Source: JBBQWZ01 sp038210135
GTDB taxonomy: Bacteria > Acidobacteriota > Terriglobia > Bryobacterales > Bryobacteraceae
Direction: 5' to 3'
Length of the DNA: 60,866 bases
NCBI GenBank assembly: GCA_038210135.1
Contig: JBBQWZ010000043.1
Coordinates: 1-60,866 of the forward strand
The position numbers and the translations under genes were made by a program. Below the pieces are notes generated by a model. The model saw nothing but the letters and a program-made list of their open reading frames with translations. It was not told the origin of the DNA and ran no database searches. How positions within the stretch are numbered: the first letter of the stretch is position 1; every line of letters begins with the position of its first letter. This document shows, one piece after another, positions 53,187-60,866 of this stretch.

Positions 53187-55067
53187 TTAAACCTGCGGCG
53201 TCAGCGCTCGCGGTTCTGAAGGCGGCAGCGCTGCGGCGGTGATTTGCGCGATGTCCATCAGCCTGGGCGGATTGGCGGATACCTTGTCGAGCGCATCACT
53301 GAACATCGTATTGCAGAACGGACAGGCGGCTCCGACGACGGTGGCGCCGGTCTCGGCGAGCTCGCGGGCTCGAGTGTGGCTGACGCGTTCGCCGTGCTCT
53401 TCGCCGAGGAACGCCAATCCACCTCCGGCACCACAGCAGAAGCTGCGCTCGCGATTGCGCGGCGGATCGATAACCGATCCGGCCTGCAGCGCGATCAATT
53501 CGCGAGGCTGATCGTACACGTCACGGTAGCGGCCGAGGTAGCAAGGATCGTGGTAGACGACCTTCTCGCCTTCCATGGTGTTCTTCGGGAGGCGGTCCTG
53601 ATGCCGCGCCATGAACTCCGAGTGATGCTCGATCTCCGGCGCGATTCCGAATTCTTTCCAGTCGTTTGAAATCGTGCGGATGCAGTGCGGACAAATCGAA
53701 ACGATCTTCTTGACTTTGTTCTGCTCAAAGCCTTTCAGCCCCTCTTCGGCCAGAGTCTGGAACACCAGATCGTTGCCTAAGCGGCGAGCCGGGTCACCCG
53801 TGCAGCGCTCCTTTTTCATGACGCCGTAGCTGGTGCCGAGGTAATCCATCACCTTTGCGAACGAGGTGATAATTTCACGGCCTTTCGGATCGAAGGAACC
53901 CATGCAACCGAGCCACAGACAATATTCCTGCGATCCATCGTAGATCGGGAAAGCCTGCTTCTGAATGAATTTGTCGCGTTCGGAGGAAGACAGGCCGAGC
54001 GCGTTTCCGTTGCGTTCGAGCGCCAGGAACAGCTTGGTGCCGTAGTCGTCTTCCCACTTGCCCGTGTTCACGGCGCCGCGGCGGAGTCCGATGATGATCG
54101 GCAAATGTTCAACACCGACAGGGCACTGGAACTCGCAGGCGCCGCAGGTGGTGCACTGGAAGGCGGCTTCCATGGAGAGGTGCGCGCCGAGCAAAGGCGC
54201 TTCACTCATCGGCCCGTTCTCGCGCAGGTAGGCGCGCATGCCGAGAGCGATTTCTTTGGGGTTGAGAAGCTTGCCGGTGTTGTTTGCGGGGCAATGTTCC
54301 TGGCAGCGTCCGCACTCGACGCAGGAAAAGGCCTGGAGCGCCGTCAGTTGTGTGACGTCCTTACCGGTGTCGAGTCCGAAATCCTCGTCGCCGACCAACG
54401 GCGGAATCTTCGAAAAACTTCCCCGCGACAGGAAGACCGTGATGGGGCTCAGGACCAGGTGCAAGTGCTTGGAGCGCGGAATCAGCGGCAGAAACATCAG
54501 CAACGAGAGCGTGTGCGCCCACCACAACGGCATCGACCCGGGTTCGCCGTCCCTGATCGAAAACGTCGCGAGGTAGGTCACCATCAGCGTCGTGATGAGG
54601 AACGCGATGACGCCGGATTGAATCGAAACATGATCGCCGAGCCACTTGGGCCGGACCAGGAAGCGGCGAATGGCGAGTCCGATGATGGAGACAGCCACGG
54701 CGAAGGCGAAGGCGGCTGCGAGGTAGCGGTAAATTTCCCCTAGGATCCCGAAATGTTCGAGGAACGGGAATCCGACGCCGGCGGCAAAGTGGTTCAACGT
54801 GATCAGGGCGAAAGCGCAAAAACCCCAGAAAACGAAGGCGTGCGCAATGCCGGGCAGCGGCCGCTCCTGAATGACCTTGGCCTGGCAAATGACTTCCCAG
54901 AAGAAATCCCACGCGCGTTTGGCGATGGGATCGAGCTTGAAGTCGGGATCCTTTTTCGAGGCAGTGATGGTTTTCCAGGTCTTGCCGAAGCTCATCCAAA
55001 AACCGAAGCCGGACGCGGCAACTAAGATCAGGAATACGACGATTTCCGGCCAACCTGGATTCACCAT
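53187..55067 (-). CDS. Membrane-bound HdrD/CCG-type iron-sulfur oxidoreductase with cytochrome-b-like N-terminus
   Basis: About 250 residues with six transmembrane helices resemble the NarI/HdrE-like gamma subunit. Two [4Fe-4S] motifs follow (CVECGRCQEHCPANN and CTTCGACEFQCPVG). Two CCG cysteine-rich domains then appear (LGCMGSFDPKG...CPHC and DPCYLGRYRDVYDQ...CCGAGGG...CPFC). This is the fused HdrDE-like architecture of membrane quinone oxidoreductases, some of which partner with EtfAB. With menaquinone genes close by, a link to the menaquinone pool is plausible. No etfAB is in the window. The ATG at 55067 starts the first helix; one 20 codons upstream is possible. Confidence 0.88.
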   Translation of the reverse strand: MVNPGWPEIVVFLILVAASGFGFWMSFGKTWKTITASKKDPDFKLDPIAKRAWDFFWEVICQAKVIQERPLPGIAHAFVFWGFCAFALITLNHFAAGVGFPFLEHFGILGEIYRYLAAAFAFAVAVSIIGLAIRRFLVRPKWLGDHVSIQSGVIAFLITTLMVTYLATFSIRDGEPGSMPLWWAHTLSLLMFLPLIPRSKHLHLVLSPITVFLSRGSFSKIPPLVGDEDFGLDTGKDVTQLTALQAFSCVECGRCQEHCPANNTGKLLNPKEIALGMRAYLRENGPMSEAPLLGAHLSMEAAFQCTTCGACEFQCPVGVEHLPIIIGLRRGAVNTGKWEDDYGTKLFLALERNGNALGLSSSERDKFIQKQAFPIYDGSQEYCLWLGCMGSFDPKGREIITSFAKVMDYLGTSYGVMKKERCTGDPARRLGNDLVFQTLAEEGLKGFEQNKVKKIVSICPHCIRTISNDWKEFGIAPEIEHHSEFMARHQDRLPKNTMEGEKVVYHDPCYLGRYRDVYDQPRELIALQAGSVIDPPRNRERSFCCGAGGGLAFLGEEHGERVSHTRARELAETGATVVGAACPFCNTMFSDALDKVSANPPRLMDIAQITAAALPPSEPRALTPQV

Positions 55068-55132
55068 AAAGAGTTGAATGTAGCACGCGCGAAACAGAAA
55101 GCGGCGTTTTCGTAAGGCCGCTGCCATAATGG

Positions 55133-56086
55133 ATGCTGGAGGATGTGGAGTTGCGTTATGTCATTTCAGGCGCGGCGGGCTTTATCGGCTCGCACGTCTG
55201 TGAGGTGCTGTTGGCAGAAGGTCACCACGTTCTGGCGCTCGATAACCTGATCACGGGTTCGCGCAAGAACATCGAGCATTTGCAGGGTCGCGATGGGTTT
55301 TCCTTCGTCGAATGCGACGTTACGAAGGCGTTTTCAGTGGATGGACCAGTGGACGACGTGTGGCACATGGCGTCGCTCGCCAGCCCGAAAAAATACGGGG
55401 CGTTTCCGATTGAGACGCTCGAGAGCGGGTCGACGGGCACGCGGCGGATGCTCGAACTGGCGCACAAACACAACGCTCGATTCCTGGTCACGTCCACTTC
55501 GGAATGCTACGGCGACCCGGAAATTTCTCCCCAAACCGAAGACTACTGGGGGCGCGTGAATTGCGTCGGCGAGCGGTCCTGCTACGACGAGAGCAAGCGG
55601 TACGGGGAAGCGATCACGATGGCGTTCCACCGCAAGCACGGCGTGCGGACCAACATCGCGCGCATCTTCAATACCTACGGTCCGCGCATGGCTTTAGACG
55701 ATGGCCGCGTCGTACCGGCGTTCATCGATCAGGCCATGCAGGGCAATCCGCTGACGGTTTTCGGCGACGGCAAACAGACGCGCAGTTTCTGCTACGTCAG
55801 CGATCTCGTGGATGGGCTGGTCCGGCTTTCGCGCTCGGACGAGCGCTTTCCGGTCAACCTCGGGAATCCGGTGGAGATGACGATTCTGGAGTTCGCCGAG
55901 CGGATTCAGGGATTGATGGAGACAAAACTTCCGATCCGTTTCGAGCCACTGCCGTCCGACGATCCGAAACAGCGGCGTCCGGATATCGCCAAAGCCAAGC
56001 GCGTGCTGGGCTGGGAGCCGAAGGTCAATCTGAACGAAGGATTGCGCGAAACGATCGGGTATTTCAAGACGCTGGCGACGGCCTAA
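55133..56086 (+). CDS. NAD-dependent nucleotide-sugar epimerase/dehydratase (UDP-glucuronate decarboxylase-like SDR)
   Basis: An extended SDR: GAAGFIGSHVCEVLL is the nucleotide-binding loop, TSTSECYGDPE holds the catalytic Ser/Thr, Tyr151/Lys155 are in YDESK, and RIFNTYGPRM and GDGKQTRSFCYVSDLVDGL follow. The sequence is closest to UDP-xylose synthase (UXS) and related UDP-glucuronate decarboxylases; other C4/C6 activities are possible. The annotated ATG gives 317 aa. A TTG at 55151 with GGAGG eight bases upstream is the more likely start (MRYVISG...). Its stop overlaps that of the convergent regulator gene. Confidence 0.88.
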   Translation: MLEDVELRYVISGAAGFIGSHVCEVLLAEGHHVLALDNLITGSRKNIEHLQGRDGFSFVECDVTKAFSVDGPVDDVWHMASLASPKKYGAFPIETLESGSTGTRRMLELAHKHNARFLVTSTSECYGDPEISPQTEDYWGRVNCVGERSCYDESKRYGEAITMAFHRKHGVRTNIARIFNTYGPRMALDDGRVVPAFIDQAMQGNPLTVFGDGKQTRSFCYVSDLVDGLVRLSRSDERFPVNLGNPVEMTILEFAERIQGLMETKLPIRFEPLPSDDPKQRRPDIAKAKRVLGWEPKVNLNEGLRETIGYFKTLATA

Positions 56087-56739
56087 GCGGATACGACCCA
56101 TACCTTCTCGCCGGCGGCGAGCCCGATCTGAATTGGCTTTTCTGCGATTCGGAGGGTGAGGGTCGCGTCGTAATTCCGCGCTTCGAACGCCAAGTTCGAT
56201 CCGGGCCGAATGCCGAGTCCATCCAGATATTCGAGTAGCAGGCGGTCGCGCTCGAACACGCTGATCACTTTTGCGGATTCACCCGGAACGCATTCGGCAA
56301 GAGTCTTCCAACCGCGCTCGCGGCGGGCGGCGGGCGAATCCACGCCGACGAGGTTGCCGTGCGGACAGGGTCCGCCACTGCCCAGCTTGTCGATCAGCTT
56401 GGTTTCGAAATCCGCCGACACGGCATGCTCCAACTGCTCGGCTTCGTCATGCACTTTGAACCACTCCATGCCGAACACTTCGGTCAGCATGCGTTCGATC
56501 AGGTGGTGGCGGTTCAATAGGCGGTTGGCGATTTCGTGACCTTGCCCGGACAGGCGAATCTGACCCGCTTTGTCCACCGAAGCCAGTCCGTCGCGCTTAA
56601 GGCGGCGGATCGCCATAGTCACGGCGGGCGCGGAAACGTTCAACCAACGCGCGAGCGTCGCAGCAATCACGGTTTCGCCTGCGCTCTCCGCTTCGGCGAT
56701 AGTTTTGAGGTAATTCTCTTTCGAAATGGTGATGCGCAC
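56083..56739 (-). CDS. DtxR/MntR-family metal-dependent transcriptional regulator
   Basis: The winged helix (NYLKTIAEAESAGETVIAATLARWLNVSAPAVTMAIRRLKRDGL) is followed by a dimerisation and metal-binding domain (HHLIERMLTEVFGMEWFKVHDEAEQLEHAVSADFE). The spaced His, Glu and Asp residues are the metal ligands. The last 75 residues form a FeoA/SH3-like domain. The length of 218-231 aa fits DtxR/IdeR rather than the short MntR form. Iron or manganese as effector is likely. The GTG at 56739 is chosen; a TTG 13 codons upstream is possible. Target genes are not evident here. Confidence 0.88.
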   Translation of the reverse strand: MRITISKENYLKTIAEAESAGETVIAATLARWLNVSAPAVTMAIRRLKRDGLASVDKAGQIRLSGQGHEIANRLLNRHHLIERMLTEVFGMEWFKVHDEAEQLEHAVSADFETKLIDKLGSGGPCPHGNLVGVDSPAARRERGWKTLAECVPGESAKVISVFERDRLLLEYLDGLGIRPGSNLAFEARNYDATLTLRIAEKPIQIGLAAGEKVWVVSA

Positions 56740-56814
56740 GCGGCTGAGGCTCGATCTCAATTCTAGCGTGGACGGCAAGGACGGGCTCCGCGAGGCTCTG
56801 CGTTAGAATGAGGG

Positions 56815-57639
56815 TTGGACGTCATACCTTCTTCCCGCGCGCGGGTTTGCGCCGTGAGCTATTTCAACACGGTTCCGCTGGTATGGGGCATGCTCCACGG
56901 CAAGCAGCGGGACATTTTCGATTTGCGATTCGCCGTTCCTTCGGTTTGTGCCGACCAACTTCGCAGCGGCGAGGCCGATATCGGCATCGTGCCCGTTGTC
57001 GAGATGCGGCGCCAGAAGCTGGATCTTTTTCGCGGCACCGGAATCGCGTGCCGGGGGCCGGTGCGCAGCATCCTACTGATCGCAAAAGTGCCGTTTGAAC
57101 ACATCCGGACACTGGCGGCCGACAGCGGCTCGCGATCGTCGGTGATGCTCTCCCGGGTGATCCTGGCGAAGCGATACGGGGCGACTCCGGCCGTCCTCAC
57201 ACGGAAGCCAGTGCTGGCGGACATGCTGGCGGAGGCGGACGCGGCCTTGATCATCGGCGATCCGGCGCTGCTGCTGGATCCGGCGACGCTGCCGTTTCCA
57301 TCGCTCGACCTCGGCGCGGAGTGGAACGACATGACGGGCCTGCCGATGGTATTCGCGGTGTGGGCCGGAAGGCGCGAAATCATCACTGCTGAATATGAGC
57401 AGGCGTTCCGCGATTCCTGCCGGTTCGGTTTGGATCACGTCGAGGATATCATCGCGGCAGAGCACGAAAAACGCGGAATCACGGCGGAACTCGCGCGCCG
57501 TTATGTCAACGAACACATCGCGTTTGAATTGAACGATCGCGATTATCAGGGCATGGAATTGTATTTGCAGTACGCGCTCGAACTGGATTCGGCGGACGCG
57601 GCGGAATTGGAAAAGAAGGTTACGGAAGCAATCGTATGA
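56815..57639 (+). CDS. mqnA: Chorismate dehydratase (futalosine menaquinone pathway)
   Basis: It dehydrates chorismate to 3-enolpyruvylbenzoate, the first committed step of the futalosine route. It is a periplasmic-binding-protein-like fold used as an enzyme. Motifs include VSYFNTVPLVWGM, DIGIVPVVEM, SRSSVMLSRVIL and MTGLPMVFAVWAGR, all typical of MqnA. TTG is used as start; no better one precedes the first strand. The stop overlaps the mqnC ATG as ATGA, so the two are translated together. Confidence 0.93.
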   Translation: MDVIPSSRARVCAVSYFNTVPLVWGMLHGKQRDIFDLRFAVPSVCADQLRSGEADIGIVPVVEMRRQKLDLFRGTGIACRGPVRSILLIAKVPFEHIRTLAADSGSRSSVMLSRVILAKRYGATPAVLTRKPVLADMLAEADAALIIGDPALLLDPATLPFPSLDLGAEWNDMTGLPMVFAVWAGRREIITAEYEQAFRDSCRFGLDHVEDIIAAEHEKRGITAELARRYVNEHIAFELNDRDYQGMELYLQYALELDSADAAELEKKVTEAIV

Positions 57640-58670
57640 TGACTCGCGAAGAAGCTCTCGACATGCTGCGCAGCGACGATCTGGTGGGGATCGGAATGGC
57701 CGCAGACGCGGTCCGCCGCCAGCTGCATCCGCACGGAATCGTCAGCTACATCATTGACCGCAACATCAACTACACGAACGTCTGCACGGAATTTTGCAGC
57801 TTCTGCGCGTTCTACCGGCCCCATGGCCACGCGGAAGGCTATCTGCATCCGAAGGAAGTGATCTTCGAGAAAATGCAGGAGACGCTGGACCTCGGCGGCA
57901 CCGGAGTCCTGATGCAGGGCGGACTGCATCCCGAGTTGAAGATCGAGTGGTATGAGGATCTGCTGCGCGCGATGAAGGCGCGTTTCCCGCAAGTTTGGAA
58001 TCACTGCTTCTCCGCGCCGGAAATCGTCAACATCGCGAAGCTAAGCGATTTGTCGCTGCATGATACGATTTCGCGGCTGCGCGATGCGGGGCTCGATTCG
58101 ATTCCCGGCGGTGGCGCGGAAATCCTCGACATGGAAGCGCGAAACCGGATTTCGCGCCTCAAAAGCTCGGTCCAGGATTGGATCGATGTCCATCGCGCCG
58201 CCCACGCGATCGGCATGCGGACCACGGCAACGATGATGTTTGGCGCGGGCGAAACGATGGAACAGCGGATGAATCACTTCGACATCGTCCGCCGGATTCA
58301 GGAAGACACGGGCGGTTTTACCGCGTTTATTCCGTGGAGCTTCCAGCGGGAAAACACCTCACTCGGACGCTTCGTCAAGGAAGAAGCGACGGCGGTCGAG
58401 TATCTGAAAATGCTGGCGCTTTCGCGGATCTATCTCGAGAACATCCTGAACATACAGTCGTCCTGGGTCACGCCGGGCTTGAAAACCTGCCAAGTCGGCT
58501 TGCGCTTTGGCGGCAACGACGTGGGCAGCGTGATGATCGAAGAGAACGTCGTATCAGCGGCGGGAACGCACAATCGCGCGACCGAAGAAGAACTGCGGCG
58601 GCTGATCCGCGATGCGGGCTTCATTCCGAAGCAGCGCGACACGCTGTACCGGACGTACTTCCTGAACTAG
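57636..58670 (+). CDS. mqnC: Cyclic dehypoxanthinyl futalosine synthase (radical SAM)
   Basis: It cyclises dehypoxanthine futalosine in menaquinone synthesis. The radical SAM cluster motif is CTEFCSFCAFYR (C-x3-C-x2-C). It continues with IPGGGAEILDMEARNRIS, TTATMMFGAGETMEQRMNH and FIPWSFQRENT, which distinguish MqnC from the related MqnE. The 344 aa length is usual. The other steps (mqnB, mqnD, mqnE) are not in the window. The stop overlaps the convergent aldo/keto reductase gene in CTAG. Confidence 0.92.
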   Translation: MMTREEALDMLRSDDLVGIGMAADAVRRQLHPHGIVSYIIDRNINYTNVCTEFCSFCAFYRPHGHAEGYLHPKEVIFEKMQETLDLGGTGVLMQGGLHPELKIEWYEDLLRAMKARFPQVWNHCFSAPEIVNIAKLSDLSLHDTISRLRDAGLDSIPGGGAEILDMEARNRISRLKSSVQDWIDVHRAAHAIGMRTTATMMFGAGETMEQRMNHFDIVRRIQEDTGGFTAFIPWSFQRENTSLGRFVKEEATAVEYLKMLALSRIYLENILNIQSSWVTPGLKTCQVGLRFGGNDVGSVMIEENVVSAAGTHNRATEEELRRLIRDAGFIPKQRDTLYRTYFLN

Positions 58671-59656
58671 CGGCTCCACTTCGGAGCAACGCCGCGGAAT
58701 CTCTCCCACACCGCGTCGCAGGCGGCGATGGTTTCGTCGTTGAGCTTTCCTTCCTCGGCGGCTTTCAGATTTTCGGTGAGCTGCTCTTTCTTGGTGGCAC
58801 CGAGAATGATGCCGGTCGCCGGCGTGTGATGCAACACCCAGCTGAGCGCGAGCGACACCATAGACCGCCCGGCCTTCTGCGCGATGGCCTTTAGTTCATC
58901 GACCGCGTCGAAGGTAGCATCGTGCCAATAGCGCTTGAGGTACAGCGGATTGCGGTCGAAACGTGTTCCGTGGATGGGCGCTTCCTTCTGCTGCTTGCCG
59001 GTCAGCAGACCGCCGGCGAGCGGATTGAAGACGAACGTGGACACACCGTATTCCTTGCACATCGGCAGATATTCCTGTTCGATGCCACGCGCCAGCAGGT
59101 TGTACATTGGCTGCGAAATCCAGGGCGCGGCCCAGCCGTTCTTTTCCGCGAGCCAGGCCATTTGGGTCACTTGCCAACTGGCGTAGTTGGATGTTGCGAT
59201 GTGCCGGACTTTGCCCGACTTCACCAGCTCGTCCATGGCGGCCAGCGATTCCTCGATGCGAACGTCGTGGTCCGGCCAGTGCATATAGTAGACGTCGAGG
59301 TAGTCGGTTTCGAGGCGACGTAAAGAATCTTCGACCGAGCGCAAAATCAGCGAGCGCGACAAACCTTCGTACGCCTTCGACGGCTCGTCGTTGAGCATCT
59401 TGCCACGCACTTTGCTTGCGAGTACGACGCGATGGCGGCGTCCGCTGAGCGCCTTGCCCACGATCGATTCCGAAGTGCCGTTGTTATAAATGTTCGCGGT
59501 GTCGAAGAAGTTGATGCCCGCGTCCATGCACTGCTCCATCAAGTGAATGGAGGTGCGCTCGTCCGCCTGGCCGCCGGTGTTGCCGCCGAAGGTCATGGTG
59601 CCGAAGCACAGGCGGGAGACTTTCAGGCTGGTGTGAGGGAGAGTGACGAGTTGCAT
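58667..59656 (-). CDS. Aldo/keto reductase
   Basis: An NADPH-dependent AKR of 329 aa. FGTMTFGG begins the barrel. The catalytic set appears as FFDTANIYNNGTSE (Asp, Tyr), VLASKVRG (Lys) and YYMHWPDHD (His). The C-terminal PATGIILGATKKEQLTENL binds the cofactor phosphate. The sequence resembles AKR13/YajO-like enzymes. The substrate is unknown. It ends within the last bases of mqnC on the opposite strand. Confidence 0.92.
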   Translation of the reverse strand: MQLVTLPHTSLKVSRLCFGTMTFGGNTGGQADERTSIHLMEQCMDAGINFFDTANIYNNGTSESIVGKALSGRRHRVVLASKVRGKMLNDEPSKAYEGLSRSLILRSVEDSLRRLETDYLDVYYMHWPDHDVRIEESLAAMDELVKSGKVRHIATSNYASWQVTQMAWLAEKNGWAAPWISQPMYNLLARGIEQEYLPMCKEYGVSTFVFNPLAGGLLTGKQQKEAPIHGTRFDRNPLYLKRYWHDATFDAVDELKAIAQKAGRSMVSLALSWVLHHTPATGIILGATKKEQLTENLKAAEEGKLNDETIAACDAVWERFRGVAPKWSR

Positions 59657-59716
59657 GAATTACTCAGCATATCTCGTCACTGACCGGCATAATCGCGTTT
59701 GCGAGTAAGCCTTCTC

Positions 59717-59740
59717 AAGCACAGGCCGGACGCCTGTGCC
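59717..59740 (+). repeat. Family-1 palindromic intergenic repeat, copy 5
   Basis: GCACAGGCCGGACGCCTGTG followed by CCAC; this is the best-preserved copy, with ten-base outer arms that can pair. It lies in the 91-bp gap between the aldo/keto reductase start and the next gene's stop. Confidence 0.75.
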
Positions 59741-59747
59741 ACAGCGA

Positions 59748-60677
59748 TCAACGCGCTTTGGGTGCGGAGAGGAACATGCGTTCCATGTCGAGTTCTGGGA
59801 TGGAGAGGCTGAGCTTCATCACGTTCGCCGCAGTCGAGAGCTGCAGTTTGTCTACCAGAGCGACAGCCTTGGCGACCTTGGGATCGGTGCTGGACTGTGA
59901 CGACAGCATGCCGACCAGGAATCGCAATACGTCGGCAAGCGCGGTAGCGTCTTTGTCAGTGGGAGTCACTGCTTCGAAGCCGAGGCCCACGTCGGTCGCG
60001 CCAAACTTCACGCCGCCCGAAGCCTGCTTCACTTTTTCGAGCAGATTGCCCTGCATCGCGCTGCCCATGTCACCCATTTTTCCGCCGAGGAACTCGGCCA
60101 GCGGGGCGAGCGTCACAAACCAGGCGTCGTTCTGCGCGCCGGTTTCCCGGGCCTTGGCCGCGAGCGAGGGGCTCAGGCCGGAAGCGCCGGACAGGCGGCG
60201 ATCGATCGCGGCCTTGACGGATCCCGCGTCACCAACCAGCGCCGTGCTCGAATCTAAGAATGCGATCGTCGAAATGGTTCCGATGCCGCCGGCAGAAACC
60301 AGCTCGATCCCTTTGTAAAACGCTCCGGAACCGCCATTGGCCTTGGCGGTGGCCAGAATCCGTTCCTTCAGGAACGTGCCACGGGCGATGACCAGCGCGT
60401 TCGAGCCGTCGAGTCCGGTGGTCGCGACGACGATTTCGCGAAGATCGCGAGTCGGGTCGAAACCCGAATCGGAGGCGAATTTCTGGAGGTCGGCGTTGTC
60501 TGTAATCCGCGCCAGAACGAACTGGCCAAATTTCGAAGCCTTGCTCTGGTCCACCTGGATCCCGGTGACGATTCGCGCATCCGGCATCACCAGCGACAAC
60601 AAAGCTGGATCCACCGCGGCAAGCGCGGAGGCGGAAAACACGGCGGACGCTGCGAACACTGCGGCGAAAACGCGCAT
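59748..60677 (-). CDS. Secreted protein of unknown function
   Basis: A signal peptide (about 1-20, ending ALA) leads to a 309-aa protein with a low Cys content and alternating alpha/beta pattern. VDPALLSLVMPDARIVTGIQVDQSKASKFGQF and FLDSSTALVGDAGSVKAAIDRRL are its clearest blocks. I recognise a type of secreted protein frequent in Acidobacteria, loosely like DUF3352 proteins, but no function is known. It is predicted to be in the periplasm or outside the cell. The annotation as a gene is secure from codon use and signal peptide. Confidence 0.75.
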   Translation of the reverse strand: MRVFAAVFAASAVFSASALAAVDPALLSLVMPDARIVTGIQVDQSKASKFGQFVLARITDNADLQKFASDSGFDPTRDLREIVVATTGLDGSNALVIARGTFLKERILATAKANGGSGAFYKGIELVSAGGIGTISTIAFLDSSTALVGDAGSVKAAIDRRLSGASGLSPSLAAKARETGAQNDAWFVTLAPLAEFLGGKMGDMGSAMQGNLLEKVKQASGGVKFGATDVGLGFEAVTPTDKDATALADVLRFLVGMLSSQSSTDPKVAKAVALVDKLQLSTAANVMKLSLSIPELDMERMFLSAPKAR

Positions 60678-60734
60678 AAGTACCTCTGTCGAGATTGTAC
60701 GAGGAAATGGCCTCGTCTGTTCCTAAGACTCTTG

Positions 60735-60803
60735 TCTCACGCAAGATGAGCCTGAAGGTGGGGATGGATTCTCACGCAAGATGAGCCTGGAGAGGGGATG
60801 GAT
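60735..60803 (+). repeat. Family-3 tandem direct repeat
   Basis: Two adjacent copies of a 34-35 bp unit starting TCTCACGCAAGATGAGCCTG and ending GGGGATGGAT (60735-60769 and 60770-60803). They differ by one substitution and a small indel near the middle. The unit lies upstream of the secreted protein gene. The end of the window (GGGGAGCCTGGAGC) hints at more copies beyond it. Confidence 0.7.
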
Positions 60804-60866
60804 CGGGATGCTGGGGATTGGTCATCAGCATGGACGATACGGAAGCGGGGAGCCTGGAGCAGATTC

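Overview
The window looks like chromosomal core sequence from a GC-rich soil member of the Acidobacteriota, most likely close to Solibacter/Bryobacter (Bryobacteraceae). This rests on inference from content: three secreted proteins end in the 'Solibacter C-terminal' domain (TIGR03437), menaquinone is made by the futalosine route (mqnA, mqnC), short repeats are scattered between genes, and a split LigD-type end-joining pair is present. I see no tRNA, rRNA, CRISPR array, prophage or intact insertion sequence.

Layout. 0.2-2.7 kb: LigD-type polymerase and ATP-dependent DNA ligase as separate convergent genes. 2.7-4.0 kb: a membrane-anchored WD40 propeller and a small Cys-rich protein. 4.2-8.0 kb: a three-subunit periplasmic aldehyde/xanthine-oxidoreductase-type molybdoenzyme (order FeS, Mo, FAD on the minus strand). 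8.2-16.3 kb: secreted subtilase, C4 zinc-ribbon coiled coil, M3 oligopeptidase, a membrane protein and a short-chain dehydrogenase. 16.4-21.8 kb: a Crp/Fnr regulator and an aromatic amino acid operon trpB-trpA-chorismate mutase-DAHP synthase-tyrA. 21.9-25.4 kb: queC-queE, a PIN/TRAM protein and an RRM protein. 25.7-32 kb: serA, YqeY-like protein, a HicB antitoxin with a frameshifted hicA, a lipocalin-like protein, pgi, and trpC-trpF. 32.2-34.1 kb: an OmpA-domain coiled-coil envelope protein behind a near-perfect sigma-54 promoter. 34.1-42.8 kb: one long minus-strand run (sir2 remnant-larC-metG-tatD-polyprenyl synthase-aas-MFS), much of it coupled by 4-nt overlaps. 42.8-50.3 kb: sugar isomerase-like protein, ppk1, EthD-like protein, uvrA, mutY. 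50.3-53.1 kb: two tandem paralogous secreted proteins with a CX4CH motif. 53.2-60.7 kb: an HdrD-like membrane FeS oxidoreductase, a nucleotide-sugar SDR, a DtxR-type regulator, mqnA-mqnC, an aldo/keto reductase and a secreted protein of unknown function.

How the genes fit together. Chorismate links several blocks: DAHP synthase feeds the pathway, chorismate mutase and TyrA draw it toward tyrosine/phenylalanine, TrpC/F/B/A toward tryptophan, and MqnA/C toward menaquinone. SerA supplies the serine used by TrpB. LigD-Pol, ligase, UvrA and MutY are DNA repair functions.

The least expected signals are: (i) hicA broken by an apparent single-base deletion beside intact hicB; (ii) a sir2 gene reduced to its two ends by an in-frame internal deletion that keeps its coupling to larC; (iii) a trpC whose conserved N-terminus runs upstream of the first standard start codon; (iv) a sigma-54 promoter on a structural envelope gene; and (v) two families of small intergenic repeats, every recognised copy of which lies in the same orientation regardless of the flanking genes. 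No wholly new multi-gene system is evident.
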